Below are positions 1-6,117 of a stretch of DNA of 6,938 nt, in pieces; positions within the stretch are counted from its first letter, which is position 1; each line of letters opens with the position of its first letter. Source of the DNA: Firmicutes bacterium UBA1768 (GTDB taxonomy: Bacteria; Bacillota; Clostridia; Peptostreptococcales; Anaerovoracaceae); the NCBI GenBank assembly GCA_002315335.1, contig DCGW01000067.1, positions 6,651 through 13,588 on the forward strand, given 5' to 3'. Both the position numbers and the translations under genes were made by a program. The notes below the pieces were generated by a model. That model saw only the letters and a list, made by a program, of their open reading frames with translations, was not told the origin of the DNA and did no database searches.

Positions 1-361
1 TATGCTGTATTAATGTGATGTTGTTTCCATCTACGTCCTTAATCATAAGATTCTTTGAAATAGGTGTTTCAAAAGGGCCTGCGATAATAGTACCGCCATT
101 TTGCTTAACTGTTTCAACTGCGGCATCTATGTCATCAACATTCATTCTTAAGCCGTATATTCCTACGGGAATCGAAACGGGGCCATCTTTTACTGCTTCC
201 ATGATTTCCATCTCAAGGTCTTCGTTTGCAATAACATAAACATGACTGCCAACTGTTGTTGTAAGGTCGTGTTTTTTGGTAAAGCCTAAAGTTTCATAAA
301 ACGTCATAATTTTTTCTGGATTTTCGGTAACGATACTTGGGTACATTGATTTTACTTTCAT
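1..361 (-). CDS. VOC (glyoxalase/bleomycin-resistance fold) protein, 3' end cut by window
   Basis: Reading leftwards from ATG at 361 gives 120 uninterrupted codons that run off the left edge. The protein begins MKVKSMYPSIVTENPEKI and continues FYETLGF, the usual first beta-alpha-beta module of the VOC superfamily. It closes with MIKDVDGNNITLIQH, the typical final strand of these small (about 120-130 residue) proteins, so only a few residues are probably missing. A middle segment (GLRMNVDDIDAAVETVKQNGG) starts the second module. The start is supported by AAGGAG at 371-376 on the minus strand, 9 nt upstream. VOC members include metal-dependent lyases, dioxygenases and drug-binding resistance proteins. 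Nothing here tells which, and the substrate is unknown. The fold assignment is strong and the function is open. Confidence 0.85.
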   Translation of the reverse strand, partial: MKVKSMYPSIVTENPEKIMTFYETLGFTKKHDLTTTVGSHVYVIANEDLEMEIMEAVKDGPVSIPVGIYGLRMNVDDIDAAVETVKQNGGTIIAGPFETPISKNLMIKDVDGNNITLIQH

Positions 362-460
362 TGAGGTAAGCTCCTTATTGTTTATGTTTCGCTGAATGTA
401 ATGCATCCCAAAAGAAAGGCCAAAAGTTCAACTGTTGGGGCACTACAGAAGCGATACACT

Positions 461-478
461 AATTATATAGTAATAATT
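461..478. promoter_or_regulatory. AT-rich inverted repeat with a minus-strand TATAAT
   Basis: AATTAT (461-466) and ATAATT (473-478) are inverted around a 6-nt centre. The left arm contains a perfect minus-strand TATAAT (467 down to 462). This could be the -10 of the VOC gene about 100 bp away, but no good -35 lies 16-18 bp upstream (TAGCAT at 17 bp spacing). The repeat may be an operator or a chance result of AT richness. Confidence 0.25.
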
Positions 479-576
479 GGTATTATGCTATGTTTTTTAT
501 AAACTTTGACACCTAAGGGGTTATATTTGAGGGAGGCATGAGGCACGATAAATCCACTCTTTCCTTATTTCTAATA

Positions 577-607
577 TTGTATTAAAATAATCATAGTATT
601 TTATATT
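577..607 (+). promoter_or_regulatory. possible promoter for the plus-strand lipoprotein
   Basis: TTGTAT (577-582) is followed by an AT-rich stretch ending in TATATT (602-607). The spacer is 19 bp, longer than ideal; a poorer -10 (TTTATA, 600-605) sits at 17 bp. It is the best sigma-A-like candidate close upstream of the lipoprotein gene, but it is weak. Confidence 0.3.
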
Positions 608-610
608 CAA

Positions 611-623
611 ATGTCTCAGACAT
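611..623. promoter_or_regulatory. perfect 13-bp palindrome in the lipoprotein leader
   Basis: ATGTCT-C-AGACAT is a perfect inverted repeat around one central base. It lies between the best promoter candidate and the Shine-Dalgarno (GAGGAGG, 633-639) of the lipoprotein gene at 646. The position suits an operator where a repressor would block initiation. As RNA the one-base loop makes a hairpin unlikely. The cognate regulator is unknown. Confidence 0.35.
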
Positions 624-645
624 AGTATTTTCGAGGAGGAAAGTT

Positions 646-1641
646 ATGAAAAAACTATTAGTTATTTTACTGGCTTTGGTGATGGTGTTCTCATTTGCGG
701 CTTGCGGAGAGCAGGAAGAAACAAATACTGCTGATGAAGGTCTCACAGCAATCCCGCTTGGAGGAAATCTTCCTGATGTTCCGCTTGAAGGCGATGCCTT
801 TGGAACTTATACAGAAATTGATTTTCCTGAAGGCGCTGATGTATCAAATGTAGATGAAGCTCATTTATATTCATCAGAGGGCAGCGATACACCATATATT
901 GCAGTTTTTCGCTGGGCCAATGAAGACGGTAAGACTCTTGAAGAAATAACCGCTGAAGAAGCTGAGCATTATAATGCCAGCGAATATGAAATGACTTCAT
1001 GGGAAGCCCTTGGACTTGATGAAGGTTATTTTGCTATGGGTGAGTATGGTATAGATAGCAAAAACTATTATTATGTGGAATGCAACATATTCCAGGATGG
1101 CGATGACTTCGTTGAAATCGATTTTTATTGCGCTACAGAAGAGGTTGCCCTTGGTGATACAGGACAGTATGTATATGTTCCTGCAGGCTATCAGGATATA
1201 ATGGATGATGACCAGAAAGAACATGGTGTTGTTTTCTATGGTGAATTTGATGACAGCTATGATTTACCTATAATCTGGATAGGAAAATTTGAAGACAGCT
1301 ATGAATACCTTGAATGGTACTGGCATAATTATTGTAAAGATGGCATACAATTCGATGCTGCGCAGTACAAAGCATGGACAGATGCTTCTGCAGGAGGTGC
1401 TTGGGACGAACAGACAACCAAAGCATACTACGAAGGCGTAGGCTGTGAATACGAAAAAATGTCTGCAACCGACTGTGGAGATGGCATTAGTGCAGGCGCT
1501 TATTATTACATTTATAATGGTGATACCGAATGCACAGAAATCTATTTTGCAATAGGCGAAGATTGCTACAACTTCCTGTTATTTGGTTTCGGTGCTCATG
1601 AATACGCTGCGGCTGCAATAAACTCACTGCACACAAAATAA
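646..1641 (+). CDS. putative lipoprotein, unknown function (paralogue of the 1850-2854 gene)
   Basis: The product is 331 residues. It starts MKKLLVILLALVMVFSFAAC: two lysines, a hydrophobic core and a lipobox ending at Cys20, so it should be lipidated and anchored on the outer face of the membrane. The mature part opens with an acidic linker and is rich in Asp, Glu, Tyr and Trp. It has no further membrane segment. I do not recognise a named domain. Shared blocks with the convergent neighbour are AIPLGG-LPD, YSSEGSDTPYIAVFRW, ATEEVALGD and DDSY--P-I-IG, and both end NSLH-K. That order along the whole length shows full-length paralogy. This copy carries seven cysteines after the lipobox against two in the other. 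The start is secure: GAGGAGG lies 6 nt before ATG. A strong terminator follows at 1665-1709, so it is probably monocistronic. A ligand-binding or surface role is only a guess. Confidence 0.88.
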   Translation: MKKLLVILLALVMVFSFAACGEQEETNTADEGLTAIPLGGNLPDVPLEGDAFGTYTEIDFPEGADVSNVDEAHLYSSEGSDTPYIAVFRWANEDGKTLEEITAEEAEHYNASEYEMTSWEALGLDEGYFAMGEYGIDSKNYYYVECNIFQDGDDFVEIDFYCATEEVALGDTGQYVYVPAGYQDIMDDDQKEHGVVFYGEFDDSYDLPIIWIGKFEDSYEYLEWYWHNYCKDGIQFDAAQYKAWTDASAGGAWDEQTTKAYYEGVGCEYEKMSATDCGDGISAGAYYYIYNGDTECTEIYFAIGEDCYNFLLFGFGAHEYAAAAINSLHTK

Positions 1642-1664
1642 GGTTAAAGAAAAATTGCATTATT

Positions 1665-1709
1665 AAAGTGCCAGGTACTGATTTGTCAGCGACCTGGCAT
1701 TTTGTTCTT
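1665..1709 (+). terminator. intrinsic terminator of the plus-strand lipoprotein
   Basis: TGCCAGGT (1669-1676) pairs with ACCTGGCA (1692-1699). An inner CTGA/TCAG helix and a TTTG loop extend it, and T-rich sequence (TTTTGTTCTT) follows. A short A run before the stem can pair with the T run, so some activity from the other side is possible. Confidence 0.88.
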
Positions 1710-1777
1710 ATCAACCATAATAACGATTCCTTAAAATTTCGTTTGAAAAAGACAGTGAGACTGCCTCATATACAATA

Positions 1778-1816
1778 AAAAATCTCCCGCTATCATTTAG
1801 GAAAGCGGGAGATTTT
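1778..1816 (-). terminator. intrinsic terminator of the minus-strand lipoprotein, probably bidirectional
   Basis: AATCTCCCGCT (1781-1791) pairs perfectly with AGCGGGAGATT (1804-1814) around a 12-nt loop. Read on the minus strand the stem is followed by TTTTTTATTG, a good uridine tail 34 nt beyond the stop codon at 1850-1852. On the plus strand the tail is only four T, so it can serve as a second stop for the opposite gene. Confidence 0.9.
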
Positions 1817-1849
1817 GCTTAATAACCAATTTGATTTTTCAATAAGTGC

Positions 1850-2854
1850 TTATTTACTATGAAGTGAGTTGAATATTGCATATTGCGGAGCAGGGTCTAA
1901 GTCGCTGCTAAGCCAAAGCTCATACGTTTTGTCGCCTACATGAATATATGAATCCACAATACCTACTACAGTGTCTCCATCGGCAGCGGTTCCTGCGTGG
2001 TAGCTGATACGACAACCATCAACTTCAATTGCATTGTCGATAGTAATATCGATACCAAAGGCTTTGTAATAAGCAGCAACAGCAGACTCATTCCAGCCAG
2101 AGTCATTCCAACCCTTGTAAGTAGCTTCGTCTACAGGTAAGCCGTCCTTGAATACATCGCCCCAGAACCACTCAAGTTCATCATATGTGTTGCTAAGTTC
2201 ACCAATGAAAATATATGGCATGTAGTAGCTGTCATCATAAGTACCGCACAAATATGATTTGTGTTCTTCCATTTCTTCTGTCGACAGGACTGAATCATAG
2301 CCGGTAGGAATCCACAGGTATTTACCGCTGTCGCCAAGAGCCACCTCTTCTGTAGCAGCGTGGAAGTCTATAGCAACAAAGTCATTTCCATCAGCAAAGG
2401 TCACTGATGAAATGTAGTAAAATCCATCGTAAGGGAAGTCTTGTATGTAGTCTGAGCTGGTATCAAACACTGTTGCCGGTCTTCCGCTCAGGTCAAAGGA
2501 AGTATAATTTCCGCCCGGAGTAGATTCTTCGGCAGCACTTTTTGAAAATTCGTCCAGAGTCATATCGACATCCTTCCAACGAAATACCATGATATATGGT
2601 GTGTCACTTCCTTCAGAATAGTAAATATCGAGAGTATCTGCACCATACTTTTCCATAAAATCTGTTGGTGTATCAAGCTTTACATACTCACCATATGCAG
2701 GGCCTTCAAGCTCATAATCTGGAAGATCTCCTCCAAGTGGAATTGCAGTAAAGGTTTCTGCTACAGCAGTATCTTCTGCAGACTCGGTTTCACCGCATGC
2801 TGTAAATACAAATATCATAGATACTGCCAGCAATGCAATCAAAAGCTTTTTCAT
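1850..2854 (-). CDS. putative lipoprotein, unknown function (paralogue of the 646-1641 gene)
   Basis: The product is 334 residues from the preferred ATG at 2854. Its signal peptide MKKLLIALLAVSMIFVFTAC places the lipidated Cys at residue 20, exactly as in the convergent paralogue. AAAGGAG at 2861-2867 is 6 nt before this ATG but only 3 nt before an ATG at 2857, which would add one Met. The mature chain repeats the paralogue's blocks in the same order: AIPLGGDLPD, YYSEGSDTPYIMVFRW, ATEEVALGDSGKY, DDSY-MPYIFIG, LEWFW, and the C-terminus NSLHSK. It is acidic and aromatic-rich and has only two cysteines after the lipobox. Transcription probably starts near 2978 from a strong promoter shared back to back with the ATPase gene, giving a leader of about 120 nt. 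No recognised domain or known substrate; it is an extracellular membrane-anchored protein by signal peptide. Confidence 0.88.
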   Translation of the reverse strand: MKKLLIALLAVSMIFVFTACGETESAEDTAVAETFTAIPLGGDLPDYELEGPAYGEYVKLDTPTDFMEKYGADTLDIYYSEGSDTPYIMVFRWKDVDMTLDEFSKSAAEESTPGGNYTSFDLSGRPATVFDTSSDYIQDFPYDGFYYISSVTFADGNDFVAIDFHAATEEVALGDSGKYLWIPTGYDSVLSTEEMEEHKSYLCGTYDDSYYMPYIFIGELSNTYDELEWFWGDVFKDGLPVDEATYKGWNDSGWNESAVAAYYKAFGIDITIDNAIEVDGCRISYHAGTAADGDTVVGIVDSYIHVGDKTYELWLSSDLDPAPQYAIFNSLHSK

Positions 2855-2902
2855 CATTTGCTCCTTTCGTTGTTATCGCGAAAAAACTGTCATGCTACGG
2901 TC

Positions 2903-2968
2903 TTTCGGAGGCCATAATGTAATGATAGCCGAAAAAATTGTAGCCTAAGTGCGTGATTAGAAGCGCAC
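2903..2968 (-). promoter_or_regulatory. structured leader of the minus-strand lipoprotein mRNA
   Basis: Two inverted repeats fall in the predicted 120-nt leader: GTGCG (2949-2953) with CGCAC (2964-2968), and TTTCGG (2903-2908) with CCGAAA (2929-2934). Both could fold in the RNA. Neither is followed directly by a U run and neither masks the Shine-Dalgarno. I do not recognise a riboswitch family. Confidence 0.3.
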
Positions 2969-2984
2969 ATCATTTAGTTCAAAT

Positions 2985-3013
2985 AGTATAACATAACCAT
3001 ACAAGTTAATCAA
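2985..3013 (-). promoter_or_regulatory. sigma-A promoter (extended -10) for the minus-strand lipoprotein
   Basis: On the minus strand TTGATT (3013-3008) is separated by exactly 17 bp from TATACT (2990-2985). TG lies one base before the -10, giving the extended TGnTATACT form. The start of transcription would be near 2978. Confidence 0.65.
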
Positions 3014-3019
3014 TAAAAG

Positions 3020-3033
3020 TGTAGAATTCTACA
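3020..3033. promoter_or_regulatory. operator-like palindrome, upstream copy
   Basis: TGTAGAATTCTACA is a perfect 14-bp palindrome. It lies 7 bp upstream of the -35 of the minus-strand lipoprotein promoter and 22 bp upstream of the -35 of the ATPase promoter, so one bound protein could affect both. The same arms recur at 3093-3106. Confidence 0.6.
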
Positions 3034-3054
3034 GTTTTGTTGATTATTTTTTGG

Positions 3055-3083
3055 TTGACGGGTAGGGAGAAGACCTATATAAT
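3055..3083 (+). promoter_or_regulatory. sigma-A promoter for the AAA ATPase
   Basis: TTGACG (3055-3060), a 17-bp spacer and a perfect TATAAT (3078-3083). Transcription would start near 3090, about 30 nt before the chosen ATG. This excludes the in-frame upstream ATG at 3037, which precedes the promoter. Confidence 0.75.
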
Positions 3084-3092
3084 TGATAAAAA

Positions 3093-3106
3093 TGTAGAAA
3101 TCTACA
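3093..3106. promoter_or_regulatory. operator-like palindrome, downstream copy
   Basis: TGTAGA-AA-TCTACA has the same 6-bp arms as the 3020-3033 palindrome. It begins about 3 bp after the predicted start of transcription and ends just before the Shine-Dalgarno, the classic place for a repressor site. The two centres are 73 bp apart, near seven turns of B-DNA, so both would face the same side of the helix. Confidence 0.6.
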
Positions 3107-3120
3107 AAAAAGGTGAGTAT

Positions 3121-4428
3121 ATGATTAACAGAGATAAGTATTTGCAGCAGCTGATTGATAATAGAGATAATGGATTTCCAAAGATAATAACTGGAATAAG
3201 AAGATGCGGGAAATCCTATTTGATAAAAGAAATCTACAGAAACTATCTGCTTGAACAGGGAGTAGATGAAAGTAGTATTCTGATTTTAGAACTGGATGAC
3301 GATAGAAATATCAGATATCGAGATCCTATATACCTTGGACAATATGTTCGTGAATATTGCACCGAAAAGAAAAAATATGTAGTATTTCTCGATGAAATTC
3401 AAAAGGTCTATCCCATTGTTAATCCAAATCTCACGGATGGAAAACATGTGGCAGCAAAAAAAACAGATGAAGAAATAATTACATTTGTTGATGTGATTTT
3501 GGGATTATCGAGAGAACCTTATATTGATTTATATGTATCCGGCTCAAATTCTAAAATGCTTTCATCTGATATAGTGACAGAATTTAGAGACAAGGCAGTA
3601 AATATTCAATTAGGACCATTGTCATTTGAGGAATTCTACAATTACACCGGGGGATCGAAAACAGAAGCGTTGTATGACTATATTCAATTTGGCGGAATGC
3701 CGTTAGCTGTGCTCAAGGGTGAAAATGGAAAAAAAGAGTATTTGAAAGAGTTGTTTGAAACAACATATTTCAAGGATATCATCGAGCGGAATAAACTTAG
3801 AAAAAGCACTTCGCTGGATGAACTGTGCAATATCATCAGTGCTACAACTGGAGAATTACTAAATTCGGAAAAGATAGCCAACACCTATCAAAGCATAAAA
3901 AAAGAGAAAATTGACAAGCAGACTGTTGAAAAATACATAGGTTGTTTTGTTGATGCATTTCTACTCAGAGAGGCCAGACGTTACGATTTGAAAGGTCGTG
4001 CAGAAATCGGGGCGCTTAGAAAGTATTATTTTCTGGACACTGGTCTTCGAAACGCTCGATTGAATTTTGCTTTTCCTGATGAGGGACAAATGCTCGAAAA
4101 TATTGTTTACAACGAATTGATTTATCAGGGATATTCGGTAAATGTAGGAATTTTTGATACGATAGAAAAAAATAAAGAAGGCAAATCTATAAGAAAGACA
4201 AATGAGGTTGATTTTTTTGCAAGAAGAGGGAACCGACAGTACTATATACAGGTTGCTTCAGATATAGTGAACGCATCAACAGCAGCAAGAGAATTCAGAC
4301 CATATTTCATGATAAACGATCAGGTTCAGAAAATCGTGGTAATTAATAAGCCGATTAATGAATGTCTTGACGAGAATGGATTTACTATTATTGGGGCTAC
4401 GGATTTTTTGCTCAGATTTATTAAATAA
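3121..4428 (+). CDS. AAA_14/DUF4143 family ATPase
   Basis: The product is 435 residues from ATG 3121, typical for the family. AAGGTGAG ends 3 nt upstream, the AGG core 7 nt. The start MINRDKYLQQLIDNRDNG matches the usual N-terminus. The AAA_14 domain has Walker A GIRRCGKS (25-32), Walker B VVFLDE (87-92) and a sensor-1-like VSGSNS (139-144). A roughly 45-residue insert between Walker B and sensor 1 is seen in one subgroup. A central winged-helix-like stretch leads to a C-terminal DUF4143 part with a PD-(D/E)XK-like NEVDFF (361-366). The later catalytic E-x-K is replaced by QVA, so nuclease activity is unlikely. The family is common and often multicopy in gut Firmicutes and Bacteroidetes, and its biological role is not settled. 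It is transcribed from its own promoter between two palindromes. No terminator is visible after it. A fragment of a second copy lies at 6118-6204. Confidence 0.9.
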   Translation: MINRDKYLQQLIDNRDNGFPKIITGIRRCGKSYLIKEIYRNYLLEQGVDESSILILELDDDRNIRYRDPIYLGQYVREYCTEKKKYVVFLDEIQKVYPIVNPNLTDGKHVAAKKTDEEIITFVDVILGLSREPYIDLYVSGSNSKMLSSDIVTEFRDKAVNIQLGPLSFEEFYNYTGGSKTEALYDYIQFGGMPLAVLKGENGKKEYLKELFETTYFKDIIERNKLRKSTSLDELCNIISATTGELLNSEKIANTYQSIKKEKIDKQTVEKYIGCFVDAFLLREARRYDLKGRAEIGALRKYYFLDTGLRNARLNFAFPDEGQMLENIVYNELIYQGYSVNVGIFDTIEKNKEGKSIRKTNEVDFFARRGNRQYYIQVASDIVNASTAAREFRPYFMINDQVQKIVVINKPINECLDENGFTIIGATDFLLRFIK

Positions 4429-4447
4429 GGCAAAGCGGTTGGACCAC
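4378..4447 (+). repeat. 70-bp repeat, intact copy (ATPase 3' end plus 19 bp beyond the stop)
   Basis: This segment matches 6154-6223 at 59 of 70 positions without gaps. It covers the last 16 codons and stop of the ATPase gene and 19 bp of 3' flank (4 of those 19 differ). Similarity ends after CCAC at 4447. Confidence 0.85.
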
Positions 4448-4632
4448 GGAGAGTATTTAACATCTGCAAGTTTCATTGCAGATGAAGCTGAGATTGGTTT
4501 TATTGGAAACTGGTATAACAGTCAAGACTTCGGAGTGGCAGGCTGATTTTCTGATTTACAATCTGTTTTGACTTCAATATAATTGAGGAAATGGAAATTA
4601 TTTGACGAGCACGAACTGGAGAGGACTGATTT
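4429..4632 (+). other. intergenic region between ATPase and EutH-Nudix genes
   Basis: The first 19 bp belong to the 70-bp repeat. From about 4430 to the TGA at 4544-4546 one frame stays open and reads like protein (DHGEYLTSASF, then FIGNWYNSQDFGVAG). It has no start of its own outside the ATPase gene, and I do not recognise it. It may be a gene remnant or chance. The promoter of the next gene follows at 4555-4583. I see no convincing terminator. Confidence 0.4.
4555..4583 (+). promoter_or_regulatory. sigma-A promoter for the EutH-Nudix gene
   Basis: TTTACA (4555-4560), one mismatch from TTGACA, is separated by exactly 17 bp from a perfect TATAAT (4578-4583). Transcription would begin near 4590, giving a leader of about 43 nt. 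Confidence 0.7.
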
Positions 4633-6099
4633 ATGAATATAGTAATAGCCATACTTCTTGTTTTTGCGCTGGTGGGCCTGATTGACAAAATAACAGGCAA
4701 TCGGTTCGGACTTGGATATGAGTTTGATAAAGGCATAGATATTATGGGTTCGTTGGCACTTGCTTTGGTTGGAATAAGCTGCATAGGAGTATACGCTGCT
4801 GCGGCAAATGCGGATTCTATAGCGAGACTTGCGGCTTTGCTGCCGTTTGATCCAGCGATATTAGTGGGCTGCCTCCTTGCACCTGACATGGGAGCAATGA
4901 CAATAAGCCTTGAGATTGCCAGCTCAAGAGCGGTAGGAATTTTTGCGGGGATGATTGTAGCGACCTCGGTTGGGGTAACTCTCTGCTTCCAGCTTCCGAT
5001 TTGTGTTGCTGCGATAAAGGATTTTGTGGATAGAAACACCATAATGAGAGGCTTTATTATTGGAATAATATCAATTATTCCAGGGATAATTCTCGGAGCC
5101 TTTATGTTAGGCCTCAGTTTTTCAGAAGTGGTTTTAAACACCCTGCCTGTCCTGATTCTTTGCCTTATTGTTGAGGTTGGATCAAGGGTTTCTGCAAAGA
5201 CTACAGCAAAAACGATGATAGGGATTGCGAGCGGAGTCAGAATTCTGACGCTGGTTCTCTTTGCCCTTGTGATTTTGGGAATATTTGTTGAAGATTTTGC
5301 TATTGCTGATGCGGAGGTTGTCAAAGACACATTTGTCTGCTGCGCAAAAATGGCTGCAGTTGTCTGCGGTTCAATGGTATTTTCAAAGCTGGCGCTGAAA
5401 CATTTTAAGAAACCCTTTTCAATTCTTGCGCGGTTGATGGGTACCAATGAACAGTCAGTCATGGGAATTCTCCTCGGAATGACAACCACTTTTGCCATGC
5501 TTCCGCTTGTTCCGGAAATGGACAGAAGGGGTCAGTTGATAAACGGAGCCTTTTCTGTTGGTGGAGCGTATATTATTGGAGGCCAGATGGCTTATGTTTC
5601 AGCTCTGACAACGGGACATGAAATTCTCGTTTTCTTTGTTACGAAAATAGTATTTACAGTTTGCGCATGCATTGCAGTATGCTTTGTTGACAGGAAAAAA
5701 ATGGAGAAGAAAATGAAAACAATACGAGTAGCCGCTGCAGTAATACAATCAGGTGATAAAATCTTTGCCACTCAGCGTGGCTATGGAGAGTTCAAGGGAG
5801 GCTGGGAATTTCCAGGAGGAAAAATCGAAGCCGGCGAGACTCCGGAGGCTGCATTAAAGCGCGAAATATTGGAAGAGCTTGAGACAGAGATTAAGGTGGG
5901 AGAGCTGCTTGATACCGTTGAATATGACTACCCGAACTTTCACCTGTCGATGGACTGCTTCTTATGTGAAATCGTGAGAGGCGATCTGGTTTTGAAGGAG
6001 CACGAGGATGCAAAGTGGCTGAGCAGGGAAGAACTCTACAGCGTGGATTGGCTTCCAGCCGACATAGCCCTGATAGAAAAGATAAGAGAAATATTATAG
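4633..6099 (+). CDS. EutH-family transporter fused in frame to a MutT-type Nudix hydrolase
   Basis: One 488-residue frame; GGAGAGG (4618-4624) lies 8 nt before ATG. Residues 1-352 are a very hydrophobic multi-helix membrane protein of the EutH (ethanolamine permease) family. Landmarks are MGSLALALVGIS (38-49), GCLLAPDMGAMTISLEIA (79-96) and MDRRGQLINGAFSVGGAY (296-313), matching E. coli EutH blocks GALALAMVG, LLACDMGG and MDTRGKVINCAFAV from memory. Residues 361-488 form a complete Nudix domain of normal MutT length. The Nudix box runs from G396 with E402, R410, E411, E414 and E415 all present, but the usual Gly at 417 is Glu. MutT-type enzymes hydrolyse oxidised or non-canonical nucleoside triphosphates in the cytosol. 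At the junction a second Shine-Dalgarno (GGAG, 5703-5706) sits 6 nt before ATG 5713, so the Nudix part may also be made alone. No other eut gene is near, so the substrate need not be ethanolamine. Confidence 0.85.
   Translation: MNIVIAILLVFALVGLIDKITGNRFGLGYEFDKGIDIMGSLALALVGISCIGVYAAAANADSIARLAALLPFDPAILVGCLLAPDMGAMTISLEIASSRAVGIFAGMIVATSVGVTLCFQLPICVAAIKDFVDRNTIMRGFIIGIISIIPGIILGAFMLGLSFSEVVLNTLPVLILCLIVEVGSRVSAKTTAKTMIGIASGVRILTLVLFALVILGIFVEDFAIADAEVVKDTFVCCAKMAAVVCGSMVFSKLALKHFKKPFSILARLMGTNEQSVMGILLGMTTTFAMLPLVPEMDRRGQLINGAFSVGGAYIIGGQMAYVSALTTGHEILVFFVTKIVFTVCACIAVCFVDRKKMEKKMKTIRVAAAVIQSGDKIFATQRGYGEFKGGWEFPGGKIEAGETPEAALKREILEELETEIKVGELLDTVEYDYPNFHLSMDCFLCEIVRGDLVLKEHEDAKWLSREELYSVDWLPADIALIEKIREIL
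5695..5716 (+). promoter_or_regulatory. EutH/Nudix junction: A7 run, internal RBS and ATG overlapping an out-of-frame TGA
   Basis: Seven A (5695-5701) precede GGAG (5703-5706) and ATG (5713-5715). In the +1 frame the same bases read to TGA at 5714-5716, overlapping the ATG as ATGA, the usual arrangement of translationally coupled genes. One A fewer would therefore end EutH at this TGA and leave the Nudix gene separate. Whether this marks a fusion, a slippage site or a sequencing error cannot be decided here. Confidence 0.55.
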
Positions 6100-6117
6100 A
6101 AGTCGACCGTATGATGA

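Noticed and set aside
506..540. TTGACA followed by CCTAAGG and TTATAT, resembling a MerR-type promoter, and a 14-codon frame from ATG 538
   Set aside because: The spacer from TTGACA to TTATAT is only 9 bp, no regulator of that type is adjacent, and the GGGAGG is 1 nt from the ATG, too close for initiation.
3020..3106. Twin palindromes as BlaI/MecI or CopY operators
   Set aside because: Those sites have TACAnnTGTA order; here the arms are TGTAGA then TCTACA, with the opposite polarity, and no such regulator or target gene is present.
3093..3112. Downstream palindrome as an RNA terminator or attenuator
   Set aside because: The stem would have a 2-nt loop and is followed by A residues rather than U, so DNA binding is the better reading.
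3037..3120. 28-codon N-terminal extension of the ATPase from ATG 3037
   Set aside because: It begins upstream of the promoter (TTGACG 3055, TATAAT 3078), crosses the palindrome, and the family's usual N-terminus begins at ATG 3121, which has a Shine-Dalgarno.
4500..5498. Long (332-codon) minus-strand open frame opposite the EutH domain
   Set aside because: It is the antisense shadow of the transporter; low-complexity Ile/Ala/Thr/Ser-rich sequence with no recognisable domain, while the plus strand encodes a known family.
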